Shown piece after piece: positions 1-8,729 of a stretch of DNA of 64,000 nucleotides (its first letter is position 1; each line of letters opens with the position of its first letter). A model generated the notes under the pieces. It ran no database searches and was not told where the DNA came from. It saw only the letters and a list, made by a program, of their open reading frames with translations. The position numbers were made by a program, and so were the translations under genes. This stretch comes from Streptomyces sp. 7-21. GTDB taxonomy: Bacteria > Actinomycetota > Actinomycetes > Streptomycetales > Streptomycetaceae. The DNA is taken from contig NZ_JAERRL010000013.1 in assembly GCF_016741785.1 (NCBI RefSeq), positions 62,001 through 126,000 of the forward strand, in the 5' to 3' direction.

Positions 1-505
1 GGTGCTCCGGCCCGCACAGCAGGCGCAGCACCGCCGGCCGCCAGCGGCGCCACAGCCGGGGCCAGTTGCCGATCCGGCCGAAGGCCCACGCCAGCAGCGC
101 GCCGAACGCCGTGTAGTAGGCGTAGGTCGCCGACACCCACAGCGTGGTGCCGTTCCAGAAGTCGAAGGAGACCCACTCCAGCGGCCACAGCCACACCCGC
201 ACGTAGCCGTTCCAGCACAGCGACCAGACCAGCCAGCCGGTGAGCAGCGCCAGCAGGGCACCGCCGTGCAGCTCGCGGTCGCTGATCGGGTCCGGGTCCT
301 GGGGGGGCTTGGCGACGTGGCCGGCGCGCCAGACGCCGGGGCTGGCCTCGGGGCGGGGGGTGCCCAGCCAGCGGACCAGGGGCGGCCCCTCGTCGGGCGG
401 CGGCTGCCGGGGCGCCGGGGGCGCGCCGGGAGCGGGCGGCACGGGCGGGCCGGCGGCGGCCTGGGCCGGTCCGCCGCGCACGCCGTCGGTGCGGTCGGTG
501 CTCAT
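1..505 (-). CDS. membrane protein of unknown function, cut by the left edge
   Basis: The frame is open to the window edge, so only the first 168 residues are seen. It starts at ATG 503-505 with a GGGGGA ribosome site just upstream. Residues 1-75 are Pro/Ala/Gly-rich and probably disordered. Two hydrophobic, Trp/Tyr-rich segments follow at about 80-97 and 125-142, and then an Arg/Trp-rich stretch that would face the cytoplasm. I do not recognise the family. The 256 bases to the next gene, which is divergent, should hold both promoters, but I cannot name a convincing -35/-10 pair there. Confidence 0.75.
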   Translation of the reverse strand, partial: MSTDRTDGVRGGPAQAAAGPPVPPAPGAPPAPRQPPPDEGPPLVRWLGTPRPEASPGVWRAGHVAKPPQDPDPISDRELHGGALLALLTGWLVWSLCWNGYVRVWLWPLEWVSFDFWNGTTLWVSATYAYYTAFGALLAWAFGRIGNWPRLWRRWRPAVLRLLCGPEH

Positions 506-761
506 CGGTGCCATCCCCCTTGACCAGGCATGCTTCTGACGGGCGGTCGGCGGTGCAGCGCCGGGGCGCCGCCGCGGACCGGTCCGACGGCCAATCTAGC
601 GTGAGGCCGGGCACGGCCTCCGGGCGCTGCCGCGCGGTCCGCTGTCGAATTCCCGTCGAATATGCGGCGCACCAACCTGTCCATACCCGTTCCCAAGCCA
701 CATCCGGTGCGCTACGTTCCTGCTCCACCGCTGGCTCAATGAGGACCTCGGGCGGAACGTC

Positions 762-2096
762 ATGACACGCGCCATCTCACTGCGGGAAGTCACCAAGGTC
801 TACCCGCGGAACGTCGTCGCCGTCGACCGGCTGTCCCTGGACATCGAGCCCGGCGAGTTCGTCGTGCTGCTGGGGCCTTCGGGCTGCGGGAAGTCGACGG
901 TGCTGCGCATGATCGCGGGTCTGGAGGACATCTCCTCGGGCGAGCTGTTCCTCGACGGTGAGCTCGCCAACCACAAGCCGCCCGGAGAGCGCCAGCTGGC
1001 CATGGTGTTCCAGCACTATGCGCTCTACCCGAACATGACGAGCCGGGAGAACATCGGCTTCCCGCTGCGGATCGAGACGCCGCACGCGGACATCTCGCCG
1101 CGCGTGGGCGAGGCGGCGCGGATGCTGGGCATCGAGGACCTGCTCGACCGCTATCCGGGCCAGCTCTCCGGCGGCGAGCGGCAGCGCGTGGCGATGGGAC
1201 GGGCGATCGTGCGGCGGCCGAAGACGTTCCTGCTGGACGAGCCGCTGTCAAACCTTGACGCGAAGCTGCGGAACCGGCTGCGGACGGAGATCGCCACGCT
1301 GACGCGGCATCTGGGCGTGACAACCGTGTACGTGACCCACGATCAGGCCGAGGCGATGTCGCTGGGCCACCGGGTGGCGGTGATGCGGGACGGCGTGCTC
1401 CAGCAGACCGGCACGGCGCGGGAGGTGTACCAGCTGCCGGACAACGTCTTCGTGGCGGCGTTCGTCGGCACCCCCCGGATCAACCTCCTCAAGGCCCGGG
1501 TGAACGCGCCGCTCGGCGGCCGGCTGAGCATCGACTTCGGCAAGCAGCGCCTGGTGCTGCCCGAGCCGCTGAGCCCCGACCACCAGCTGCTGCGCATCCA
1601 GATGGGCCGCGACATCACCGTCGGGCTGCGTTCGGAGGCGGCGCGCATCGGGTCCCCGGAGGAGATGCGGCCCAGCGAGGCGCTGCTGAACGGCGTCGTG
1701 GAGCACGTGGAGTTCCAGGGGCACGAGACGCTGGTGCACGTGAGCACGGGGGCGCGCCCGGCCGAGGTGGACGGCCTGGAGGGGCCGCGGCTGCCCCCGG
1801 CGGACCGGCAGCGCCGCAACCGCCGCCGCGGCGGCGGGCGGCTGGCGCGGCTGTTCGGCCGGCAGCCCGGCGCCCCGGCGGCCGGGGCGCCGGAGCGGCC
1901 GCGTGAGCTGCCGGCATCCTCGCCGGCACCCGGCCGGATCGCCGACGGGATCGTGCTGCGCGCGCCCACCGACTTCCCCTTCCGCACGGGCGAGCGGGTG
2001 CCGCTGCTGCTCGACCTGGACCAGCTCTACGTCTTCGGCGGCGACGGCCGCCGCATCTCCCCCGCCCCGTCCCGGGTCCCGACCCTGGACCGCTGA
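762..2096 (+). CDS. ABC transporter ATP-binding protein, sugar/MsiK-UgpC type, orphan
   Basis: This 444-residue protein is a full importer-type ATPase. Walker A (GPSGCGKST) is at 38-46, the Q-loop FQ at 83-84, the signature LSGGE at 135-139, Walker B (FLLDE) at 156-160 and the H-loop His at 193. The C-terminal third (about 235-444) is a MOBE-type regulatory region, as in MalK and UgpC. It is interrupted at about 340-390 by a low-complexity Arg/Pro/Ala stretch. No permease or binding protein is adjacent. In Streptomyces the related MsiK energises several sugar importers from a distance, so a shared-ATPase role is plausible but inferred. The ribosome site is weak. Confidence 0.88.
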   Translation: MTRAISLREVTKVYPRNVVAVDRLSLDIEPGEFVVLLGPSGCGKSTVLRMIAGLEDISSGELFLDGELANHKPPGERQLAMVFQHYALYPNMTSRENIGFPLRIETPHADISPRVGEAARMLGIEDLLDRYPGQLSGGERQRVAMGRAIVRRPKTFLLDEPLSNLDAKLRNRLRTEIATLTRHLGVTTVYVTHDQAEAMSLGHRVAVMRDGVLQQTGTAREVYQLPDNVFVAAFVGTPRINLLKARVNAPLGGRLSIDFGKQRLVLPEPLSPDHQLLRIQMGRDITVGLRSEAARIGSPEEMRPSEALLNGVVEHVEFQGHETLVHVSTGARPAEVDGLEGPRLPPADRQRRNRRRGGGRLARLFGRQPGAPAAGAPERPRELPASSPAPGRIADGIVLRAPTDFPFRTGERVPLLLDLDQLYVFGGDGRRISPAPSRVPTLDR

Positions 2097-2404
2097 GGAG
2101 CCCGTTGCCAGGCGCGCGTCAGGCGCCCGGCCGGCGGCTACCCGCCGCGGTGGACAAAACGGGTCGGCGAGTGGGCCGTGGTGGTGCGTGCCCGCAGCGG
2201 CGGCGGGGCCCTAGCCTGCGGACAGCGGCCCGGTAACGGCCTTCCGGTCCGCCCCGTCCGTGTCCTCGATCCGCTCGCAGCCCACCAGCTCCTTTCCGCC
2301 TTCGCTCCCTTCTTGTTCCGCTTTCGTTCCATATCGTTCGCTTTATTCCTGCCCCCCTTTTTCCGTTCCGCTGTTCGTGTCCCTTCGCGACGAGGAGTGC
2401 GCCG
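2097..2404 (+). promoter_or_regulatory. intergenic leader before gabT
   Basis: There is no gene here. The first part is GC-rich. From about 2285 to 2395 the plus strand turns pyrimidine-rich and holds repeated TTCCG and CGTTC words, for example TTTCGTTCC followed by ATATCGTTCG. This AT-richer stretch just before gabT is the likely promoter and operator. A similar pyrimidine-rich stretch lies before the aldehyde dehydrogenase gene. The site for gabT translation is GACGAGGAG, ending a few bases before ATG 2405. Confidence 0.35.
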
Positions 2405-3790
2405 ATGACCGCCACGAGCCCCACCGGAATGCCCACCGCACCCGACGCGCCGGCCGGCGGCCCGTCCCTGCCGCAGCGGCGGCGGCTCGTCACCGAGGTG
2501 CCCGGGCCGAAGTCCCGCGCGCTGATGGCGCGCAAGCGCGCCGCCGTCGCCGACGGCCTCGGGACGGTGCTGCCGGTGTTCGCCCAGGCGGCCGGCGGCG
2601 GCATCCTGCTCGACGTGGACGGCAACGCGTTCATCGACTTCGGCTCGGGGATCGCGGTCACCTCGGTCGGCAACAGCGCCGAGGCCGTGGTGCGGCGCGC
2701 CACCGAGCAGCTGGGGCAGTTCACCCACACCTGCGCGATGGTCGCGCCGTACGAGGGCTACGTCGAGGTCTGCGAGGAGCTGGCCAGGGTCACCCCCGGG
2801 GACCACGCCAAGAAGTCGGTACTGCTCAACTCGGGCGCCGAGGCGGTCGAGAACGCCGTGAAGATCGCCCGCTACCACACCGGCCGCCCGGCGGTCGTGG
2901 TCTTCGAGCACGGTTACCACGGCCGGACCAACCTGACGATGGCGCTGACCGCCAAGAACATGCCGTACAAGCACGGCTTCGGCCCGTTCGCGCCCGAGGT
3001 GTACCGGGTGCCGATGGCCTACCCGTACCGCTGGCCCGGCGGTCCGGAACGCTGTGCCGAGGAGGCGGCGGCGCTGGTCATCGACAAGATCACAAAGGAG
3101 GTGGGGCCGGAGAACACCGCCGCGATCGTCGTCGAACCGCTGCTGGGCGAGGGCGGGTTCATCGAGCCGGCCCCGGGCTTCCTGCCCCGCGTGGCCGAGT
3201 TCGCCGCCGCGCACGGCATCGTCTTCGTCGCCGACGAGATCCAGTCGGGCTTCTGCCGCACCGGCCGGTGGTTCGCCTGCGAGGAGGAGGGTCTCGTCCC
3301 CGACCTGATCACGACGGCCAAGGGCATCGCCGGCGGGCTGCCGCTGGCGGCGGTGACCGGGCGGGCGGAGATCATGGACGCCGCCCACACCGGCGGGCTC
3401 GGCGGCACCTACGGCGGCAACCCGGTGGCCTGCGCCGCCGCCCTGGGCGCCATCGAGACGATGCGGACGCTGGACCTGGCGGCGCGGGCGCGGGAGATCG
3501 AGGCCGTCATGAAGCCGCGGCTGCGGGCGATGGCCGAGGCGCACCCGGTCATCGGCGACGTGCGCGGCCGCGGCGCCATGCTGGCCGCGGAGCTGGTCGT
3601 CCCCGGCACGCGGGAGCCCGATCCGGCCGCCACCGCGGCCGTGGCGGCGGCCTGCCACCGGGCCGGGCTGCTCGTCCTGACCTGCGGTACGTACGGGAAC
3701 GTGCTGCGGTTCCTGCCGCCGCTGGTGATCGGCGAGGAGCTGCTGCGGGAGGGCTTGGACGTTCTGGAAGAGGCGCTGGCCAGCGTGTGA
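2405..3790 (+). CDS. gabT: 4-aminobutyrate aminotransferase
   Basis: This is a class III PLP-dependent aminotransferase of 461 residues, full length for GabT. It moves the amino group of GABA to 2-oxoglutarate, giving succinate semialdehyde and glutamate in the cytosol. The NSGAEAVENA phosphate-binding turn is at 142-151. The ADEIQSGF motif is at 276-283, with Asp277 as the PLP pyridine ligand. The Schiff-base lysine is Lys306 in TTAKG. A cohesive set of genes in the window (aldehyde dehydrogenase at 6830, potABCD, putrescine-type aminotransferase at 15815) supports GABA as a polyamine breakdown product. A succinate semialdehyde dehydrogenase is not in the window. Confidence 0.93.
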   Translation: MTATSPTGMPTAPDAPAGGPSLPQRRRLVTEVPGPKSRALMARKRAAVADGLGTVLPVFAQAAGGGILLDVDGNAFIDFGSGIAVTSVGNSAEAVVRRATEQLGQFTHTCAMVAPYEGYVEVCEELARVTPGDHAKKSVLLNSGAEAVENAVKIARYHTGRPAVVVFEHGYHGRTNLTMALTAKNMPYKHGFGPFAPEVYRVPMAYPYRWPGGPERCAEEAAALVIDKITKEVGPENTAAIVVEPLLGEGGFIEPAPGFLPRVAEFAAAHGIVFVADEIQSGFCRTGRWFACEEEGLVPDLITTAKGIAGGLPLAAVTGRAEIMDAAHTGGLGGTYGGNPVACAAALGAIETMRTLDLAARAREIEAVMKPRLRAMAEAHPVIGDVRGRGAMLAAELVVPGTREPDPAATAAVAAACHRAGLLVLTCGTYGNVLRFLPPLVIGEELLREGLDVLEEALASV

Positions 3791-3995
3791 TGCCCGGCTG
3801 CGGGTTGTGGGGATGTGATGCGGATACCGCGTCTCCTGCTCCCTGGCCGCCCGGCGTGCCGTACGGTCGTCTGCGGTAGCGAGAGCGGTTCACGACTCCG
3901 TGCTACTTCTCCGGACCGGTACCGCCCGCCCCATACCCCCTGGGGCGAGCGGCCGGCCGGGCCCGCCTCACCGTCCGGCCCTCCGCCGGGCCCGG

Positions 3996-4940
3996 TCAGG
4001 CGTCGATGCCCCCGGAGCTGCCTCCTGAGCCGCCGCCTTCTCCGCCGGGATCCGGCCCGGCCGGGGGCGCACTGCCCTCCGGAAGGCCGAACTCCCAGTA
4101 CGCCACGGTGTGCCCGCCGCTGGGCGCGTAGTCCAGCCCGAGCCGTTCGGCGTCCTCCGGCACGGTGACGGCGTAGGTGAGGGTGACCGTCTCGCCGGGC
4201 CGCAGCCGGTCCGGCGGCCCCTGGCCCGCCACCCGGACGCCGGACGCGGGCAGCCGCTCCTCGTCGGCGTAGGCGGTGATCTCCCCGCCGGTGAGCGTGG
4301 TGCTCTCCTCGCCGTGGTGGGTGAGGTCCACGGTCAGGGCGACCGTGGCGTCGCCGGTGCCGTCGGCGGCCATGCGCTCCGGCTCGCCGATGACGACGCG
4401 CAGCCCGTCCTCGTACCGCACCAGCTCCCCGGCGCCCGCCAGGTACTCGGCGCCCGCGTGCGACTGGACCGCGGCCGGCCGGGCGCTGAGGATCACGAGG
4501 CACACCGAGAGCGTCAGCGCGACCGCGCCGCCGGCGGCGCCGGTGACCGTCCCGCTCAGCGCGTAGACGCGGTTGGTGGCCTCGCCGCGCCGGACCCGGC
4601 CGAGGGCCACCAGGCCGAGGATGAAGCCGATGAGCGCGACCACGAAGGCGACGGGGCTGAGCACGAGGGTCCAGCACAGGCAGGCGCCGATGACGCCCAG
4701 CACCATGCTGGCGGTGCCCATGCCGTTCCGCGGCCCCGCGGCGGGCACGGCCCCCCAGCCGGGATAACCGCCGGCCGCGGGCGCGGTCACCGGCGCGGCG
4801 GCGCCGAAGCCGCTGGCCGGCGCGGCGGGCCACGCCGGGGGCGCGCCCGGGCCGCCCGGGGCCGGCCACGGCGCGGCGGGGGCCCGGGGGGCGTCCGGCT
4901 CTGGCGGGCGGAACGGATTGGGCTCCTGGTCAGCCGTCAC
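3996..4940 (-). CDS. DUF4190-like membrane protein with an extracytoplasmic beta domain
   Basis: I chose GTG 4938-4940 because GGAGG sits five bases upstream; the open frame runs eight codons further but without a ribosome site. The 314-residue product has a Pro/Ala/Gly-rich cytoplasmic start (about 1-75). Two hydrophobic segments with the small-residue spacing of DUF4190 proteins follow. The long C-terminal domain has regular charged/hydrophobic alternation, like the DUF4352 beta-sandwiches found on actinobacterial surface proteins. The last 20 residues are Gly/Ser-rich. The function is unknown; a cell-envelope role is a guess. It converges on gabT across about 200 bases. Confidence 0.8.
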   Translation of the reverse strand: MTADQEPNPFRPPEPDAPRAPAAPWPAPGGPGAPPAWPAAPASGFGAAAPVTAPAAGGYPGWGAVPAAGPRNGMGTASMVLGVIGACLCWTLVLSPVAFVVALIGFILGLVALGRVRRGEATNRVYALSGTVTGAAGGAVALTLSVCLVILSARPAAVQSHAGAEYLAGAGELVRYEDGLRVVIGEPERMAADGTGDATVALTVDLTHHGEESTTLTGGEITAYADEERLPASGVRVAGQGPPDRLRPGETVTLTYAVTVPEDAERLGLDYAPSGGHTVAYWEFGLPEGSAPPAGPDPGGEGGGSGGSSGGIDA

Positions 4941-5038
4941 GGGACCTCCAGATCGTTGGCCCACACCTTACGCACCCTCCGGGCCGGGCAGCGCCCCCTC
5001 CTACCATGGGCCGGACACACTCGTCGCTGGAGGGCTCG

Positions 5039-6088
5039 TTGTCTGGTTCGTCAGGTCCCGCACATCCCGGTCTCACCGCGTTCATCGCCGGACTGCCCAA
5101 GGCCGAGCTCCACGTCCACCACGTCGGCTCCGCCTCTCCCCGCATCGTCGCCGAGCTGGCCGCGCGCCACCCCGACTCGCCGGTGCCGAAGGACCCGGCC
5201 GAGCTCGCCGGCTACTTCACCTTCCGCGACTTCGCCCACTTCATCGAGCTGTACCTGACGGTCGTGGACCTCATCAGGGACGCCGAGGACGTGCGGCTGC
5301 TCACTTATGAGATCGCCCGCGACATGGCCCGGCAGCAGATCCGGTACGCGGAGCTGACGGTGACACCCTTCTCGTCCGTGCGGCGCGGGATCCCCGACGT
5401 GGCGTTCCTGGAGGCCATCGAGGACGCCCGGCGGGCTGCCGAGCGGGAGCTGGGGGTGGTGCTGCGCTGGTGCTTCGACATCCCCGGCGAGGTCCAGGGG
5501 GACATCGCGGCCGAGGAGACGACGCGCATGGCCTGTGATCTCCGGCCCGAGGGGCTGGTCGCGTTCGGCCTGGGCGGCCCCGAGCAAGGCGTCAGCCGCG
5601 GCCGGTTCAAGCCGTTCTTCGACCGCGCCATCGCCGAGGGGCTGCGGAGCGTGCCGCACGCCGGGGAGACGACGGGCCCGCAGACCGTGTGGGACGCGCT
5701 CACCGAGCTGCGCGCGGAGCGCATCGGCCACGGCACCAGCGCCGCGCAGGACCCGCGGCTGCTGGAGCACCTGGCCGAGCACGGCATCCCGCTGGAGGTC
5801 TGCCCGACCTCGAACGTCGCGACCCGCGCAGTCAGCACGCTGGAGGAGCACCCGATAGCGCGGATGGCGGACGCCGGGGTGACGGTCACCGTCAACACCG
5901 ACGACCCGCCGATGTTCGGCACCGACCTGAACACCGAGTACGCGGTGGCGGCCCGTCTCCTCGGCCTGGACGAGGCCGGCGTGGCGGCGCTGGCGAAGAA
6001 CGCTGTGCGGGCGTCCTTCCTCGACGACGCGGGCAAGGCGCGGCTGGTCCGGGAGATCGACGCCTACGTCGCGGACTGGCGGGGATGA
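5039..6088 (+). CDS. add: adenosine deaminase
   Basis: The enzyme hydrolyses adenosine or deoxyadenosine to inosine and ammonia in purine salvage. The metal-binding HVHH motif is close to the N-terminus in AELHVHH. It also has HAGE, the RIGHG loop and the VNTDDPPMF motif, which supplies the metal-binding Asp pair. At about 349 residues it is normal for the family. The reading frame also offers ATG 5006, but that has no ribosome site. TTG 5039 follows GGAGG by five bases, so I prefer it. The stop codon overlaps the next start as ATGA, so the two genes are probably translated together. Fine substrate preference cannot be read from sequence. Confidence 0.88.
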   Translation: MSGSSGPAHPGLTAFIAGLPKAELHVHHVGSASPRIVAELAARHPDSPVPKDPAELAGYFTFRDFAHFIELYLTVVDLIRDAEDVRLLTYEIARDMARQQIRYAELTVTPFSSVRRGIPDVAFLEAIEDARRAAERELGVVLRWCFDIPGEVQGDIAAEETTRMACDLRPEGLVAFGLGGPEQGVSRGRFKPFFDRAIAEGLRSVPHAGETTGPQTVWDALTELRAERIGHGTSAAQDPRLLEHLAEHGIPLEVCPTSNVATRAVSTLEEHPIARMADAGVTVTVNTDDPPMFGTDLNTEYAVAARLLGLDEAGVAALAKNAVRASFLDDAGKARLVREIDAYVADWRG

Positions 6089-6795
6089 GCGGCGCGCGGC
6101 GGCCGGTGCTGGCCATCGCGCACCGCGGTGACCCGCACGCGGCACGGGAGAACACCCTGGCGTCCTTCCGTTCGGCGATCGCCGCGGGCGCGGACGCGGT
6201 CGAGCTCGACGTCCGCGCCACCCGGGACGGCGTGCCCGTCGTGGTGCACGACGCCACGCTGGAACGGCTGTGGGGCCACGACCGGCCCGTGGCCGATCTG
6301 ACCGCGCGGGAGGTGGCGGCCCTCACCGGCGGCGGGGTGCCGACATTGGCGCAGGCGCTGGCGGTCACCGCGCCCGTGCGGACCCTGATCGACCTGCCGG
6401 AGCGGGCGTCCGCGACGGCGCTGGCGGCGGTGGCCGCCGTGCACGAGGCGGGCGCGGCCGGGCGCGTGTACTACTGCGGCGACCCGGCGGCGCTGCGCGC
6501 CGTGCGGGAGGCCGACGCGCAGGCGGAGATCGCGCTGACGTGGAAACGGTCCGCCCTGCCGCGCCCGTCGCTGCTCCGGCTGCTGCGCCCGCGGTGGCTG
6601 AACTACCGCTTCGGGCTGGTGACGCGGCAGACGGTGGAGCACGCCCGGGCGGACGGCTATCTGCTGGGCGTGTGGACCCCCGACAGCCGCTGGGCCCTGC
6701 GCCGGATGCTGGACCTGGGGGTGGACGCGGTCACCACCAACCGGGTGGGGGCGCTGCGCGCCCTGCTTGCGCGCCGGGGGCACGCCGCCGCCTGA
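6085..6795 (+). CDS. glycerophosphodiester phosphodiesterase
   Basis: This 236-residue GDPD-family protein has the expected AHRG start, ENTLASF, the ELDV acid pair and the VVVHD histidine. At the end, the WTPDS stretch is followed by a GVDAVTTNR motif. The family releases glycerol-3-phosphate from glycerophosphodiesters made during phospholipid turnover. No signal peptide is visible, so it should act in the cytosol. The start overlaps the adenosine deaminase stop as ATGA, which defines ATG 6085 and indicates one operon. A hairpin follows the stop codon. Confidence 0.9.
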   Translation: MSGARRPVLAIAHRGDPHAARENTLASFRSAIAAGADAVELDVRATRDGVPVVVHDATLERLWGHDRPVADLTAREVAALTGGGVPTLAQALAVTAPVRTLIDLPERASATALAAVAAVHEAGAAGRVYYCGDPAALRAVREADAQAEIALTWKRSALPRPSLLRLLRPRWLNYRFGLVTRQTVEHARADGYLLGVWTPDSRWALRRMLDLGVDAVTTNRVGALRALLARRGHAAA

Positions 6796-6822
6796 GCGCC
6801 GGCCCGGCACGGCCCCCGGCGC
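6796..6822. terminator. hairpin between convergent genes
   Basis: A 7-bp perfect stem (GCGCCGG at 6796-6802 with CCGGCGC at 6816-6822) begins directly after the GDPD stop codon and lies 7 bases before the end of the opposing aldehyde dehydrogenase gene. There is no T-run, which is usual for Streptomyces terminators. It could serve both strands. Confidence 0.5.
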
Positions 6823-6829
6823 AGGGGCG

Positions 6830-8263
6830 TCACAGCGCGGTCATCACGTGCTTGACGCGGGTGTAATCCTCCAGGCCGTAGGCGGACAGGTCCTTGCCGT
6901 ACCCGGACTTCTTGAAGCCGCCGTGCGGCATCTCGCCGACCAGCGGGATGTGGGTGTTGATCCACACGCAGCCGAAGTCGAGGGCGCGGGACAGCCGCAT
7001 GGCGCGGGCGTGGTCGCGGGTCCACACCGAGGACGCCAGGCCGTACTCCACGCCGTTGGCGAAGGCGACGGCCTCGTCCTCGTCGGCGAAGGACTGCACG
7101 GTGATGACGGGGCCGAAGACCTCGTGCTGGCTGATCTCGTCGTCCTGGCGCACCCCGGTGACGACGGTCGGCGCGTAGAAGTAGCCGCGCTCCCCCACGC
7201 GCCGGCCGCCGGTGGCGACGGTGGCGTGCGCGGGCAGGCGCTCGACGAAGCCGGAGACGCGGGCGAGCTGGTCGGCGTTGTTCAGCGGGCCGTAGAAGCA
7301 GTCCGGGTCGGTGACGTCGCCCGTCTTCACCTCGGCGGCGGCCTTGGTGAGCGCGGTGACGAAGTCGTCGTGCACGGACTCGTGGACCAGGACGCGGGTG
7401 GCGGCCGTGCAGTCCTGCCCGGCGTTGAAGAACCCGCCGTCCCGGATGCCCTCGACGGCAGCGGCGAGGTCGGCGTCCGGGAAGACGAGGCAGGGCGCCT
7501 TGCCGCCGAGCTCCAGGTGGACGCGCTTGAGGTCCTTGGCCGCGCTGGCGGCGACCTCCATGCCGGCGCGGACGGAGCCGGTGATGGAGACCATGGCGGG
7601 GACGGGGTGCTCGGCCATCAGCCGCCCCGTGGAACGGTCACCGGTCAGCACGTTGAACACGCCGGGCGGCAGGAACTCGCCCATCAGCCCGGCCGCCCAG
7701 GTGGCGGAGGCGGGGGTGGTGTCGGAGGGCTTGAGGACCACGGTGTTCCCCGCCGCCAGCGCGGGAGCGAACTTCCAGACGGCCATCATCAGCGGATAGT
7801 TCCACGGCACGACCTGGGCGCACACGCCGAGGGGCTCGCGGCGCACGAAGGACGTCATGCCCGCCATGTACTCCCCGGCCGACTTGCCCTCGAGCACGCG
7901 CGCGGCGCCCGCGAAGAACCGGATCTGCTCCAGCATCATCGGCAGCTCCTCCTGCCGGGTCAGCTCCAGCGGCTTGCCGGTGTCGCGGCACTCGAGGGCG
8001 AGCAGCTCGTCGGCGTGGCGCTCGAAGGCGTCGGCGATCCGCAGCAGGGCCAGCTGCCGCTCGGCCGGGGTGGTGTCGCGCCAGGCGGGGAACGCCGCCT
8101 CGGCGGCGGACATGGCGGCGTCCACGTCCGCGGCTCCCGACAGCGGCGCCGAGGCGTACGGCTCGCCGGTCACGGGGTCGGTCACCTCGGTGGTCCGCCC
8201 GTCGGCGGCGTCCCGGTACTCCCCGTTGATGTAGTTGCGCAGCCGGCTCAGGTCGATGGTCAC
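6830..8263 (-). CDS. aldehyde dehydrogenase, probably 4-aminobutyraldehyde dehydrogenase
   Basis: This is an NAD(P)-dependent aldehyde dehydrogenase of 477 residues with an intact active site. PWNYP is at 153-157, the catalytic Glu is Glu251 in LELGGK, and the nucleophile is Cys285 in GQDC. The overall sequence is closest, from memory, to PatD/Prr-type enzymes that oxidise 4-aminobutyraldehyde to GABA. That fits the neighbouring gabT, potABCD and class III aminotransferase genes. Other omega-aminoaldehydes or betaine aldehyde remain possible. It is transcribed divergently from the ABC pair at 8730. Confidence 0.88.
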   Translation of the reverse strand: MTIDLSRLRNYINGEYRDAADGRTTEVTDPVTGEPYASAPLSGAADVDAAMSAAEAAFPAWRDTTPAERQLALLRIADAFERHADELLALECRDTGKPLELTRQEELPMMLEQIRFFAGAARVLEGKSAGEYMAGMTSFVRREPLGVCAQVVPWNYPLMMAVWKFAPALAAGNTVVLKPSDTTPASATWAAGLMGEFLPPGVFNVLTGDRSTGRLMAEHPVPAMVSITGSVRAGMEVAASAAKDLKRVHLELGGKAPCLVFPDADLAAAVEGIRDGGFFNAGQDCTAATRVLVHESVHDDFVTALTKAAAEVKTGDVTDPDCFYGPLNNADQLARVSGFVERLPAHATVATGGRRVGERGYFYAPTVVTGVRQDDEISQHEVFGPVITVQSFADEDEAVAFANGVEYGLASSVWTRDHARAMRLSRALDFGCVWINTHIPLVGEMPHGGFKKSGYGKDLSAYGLEDYTRVKHVMTAL

Positions 8264-8729
8264 GGCACCCTCCCGCGGTCGGTGACGAATGGCGTCGGTG
8301 GTCCGAGAAGCCTATGCCCCGCGGCGCCGCGACGACACAGGCACGAACCGGAAAGATCCTCGCCGTTTTCCGCCGGTACGGAAAGAAATCCTCTTGCCTG
8401 ACGGCTCACGCCGCATGTTTTCCCGCCTTCCGGGCCGGGCACCTTCCCGCTCCGCCCCGGTGCCCCCCGGGGACTGGCCGGACGATTTCCTCCCTTTCGT
8501 TCCCGTTTTCATCCCCGCGCCGGTGCCGGTCCCCTCCGTCCGGAGGAACCGGCGTCCCATTAGGCCCACCCGGAGCGCGCGACGCGGGGCGCTGTGCCAG
8601 CGTGCTGGCAGGGGACGCGGGGCGCGCGGGCACGACAAGCGGATAAGCCGCACGCCAGTGACCCCTGCCCCCGGCCGCTCGTTCACCCGGTCGGGGGAAG
8701 TTGGCGGAACGAGCGGAGGTGCCCTCCCG
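8264..8729. promoter_or_regulatory. divergent intergenic region, aldehyde dehydrogenase / FtsX-like ABC pair
   Basis: There are 466 bases without a credible gene. The part next to the dehydrogenase (8330-8420) is AT-richer and has purine or pyrimidine blocks, so it should carry that promoter. A perfect palindrome sits at 8595-8610, flanked by a 12-bp direct repeat (listed separately). The ABC gene has a good GGAGGT at 8715-8720, nine bases before its ATG. Confidence 0.45.
8581..8625. promoter_or_regulatory. operator-like palindrome inside a direct repeat
   Basis: TGCCAGC-GT-GCTGGCA at 8595-8610 is a perfect 7-2-7 inverted repeat. Identical 12-bp words GACGCGGGGCGC lie on both sides, at 8581-8592 and 8614-8625. 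The spacing suits a dimeric repressor such as a TetR or GntR protein, acting 105-150 bases before the ABC gene. No regulator gene is adjacent, so the cognate protein is unknown. Confidence 0.45.
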
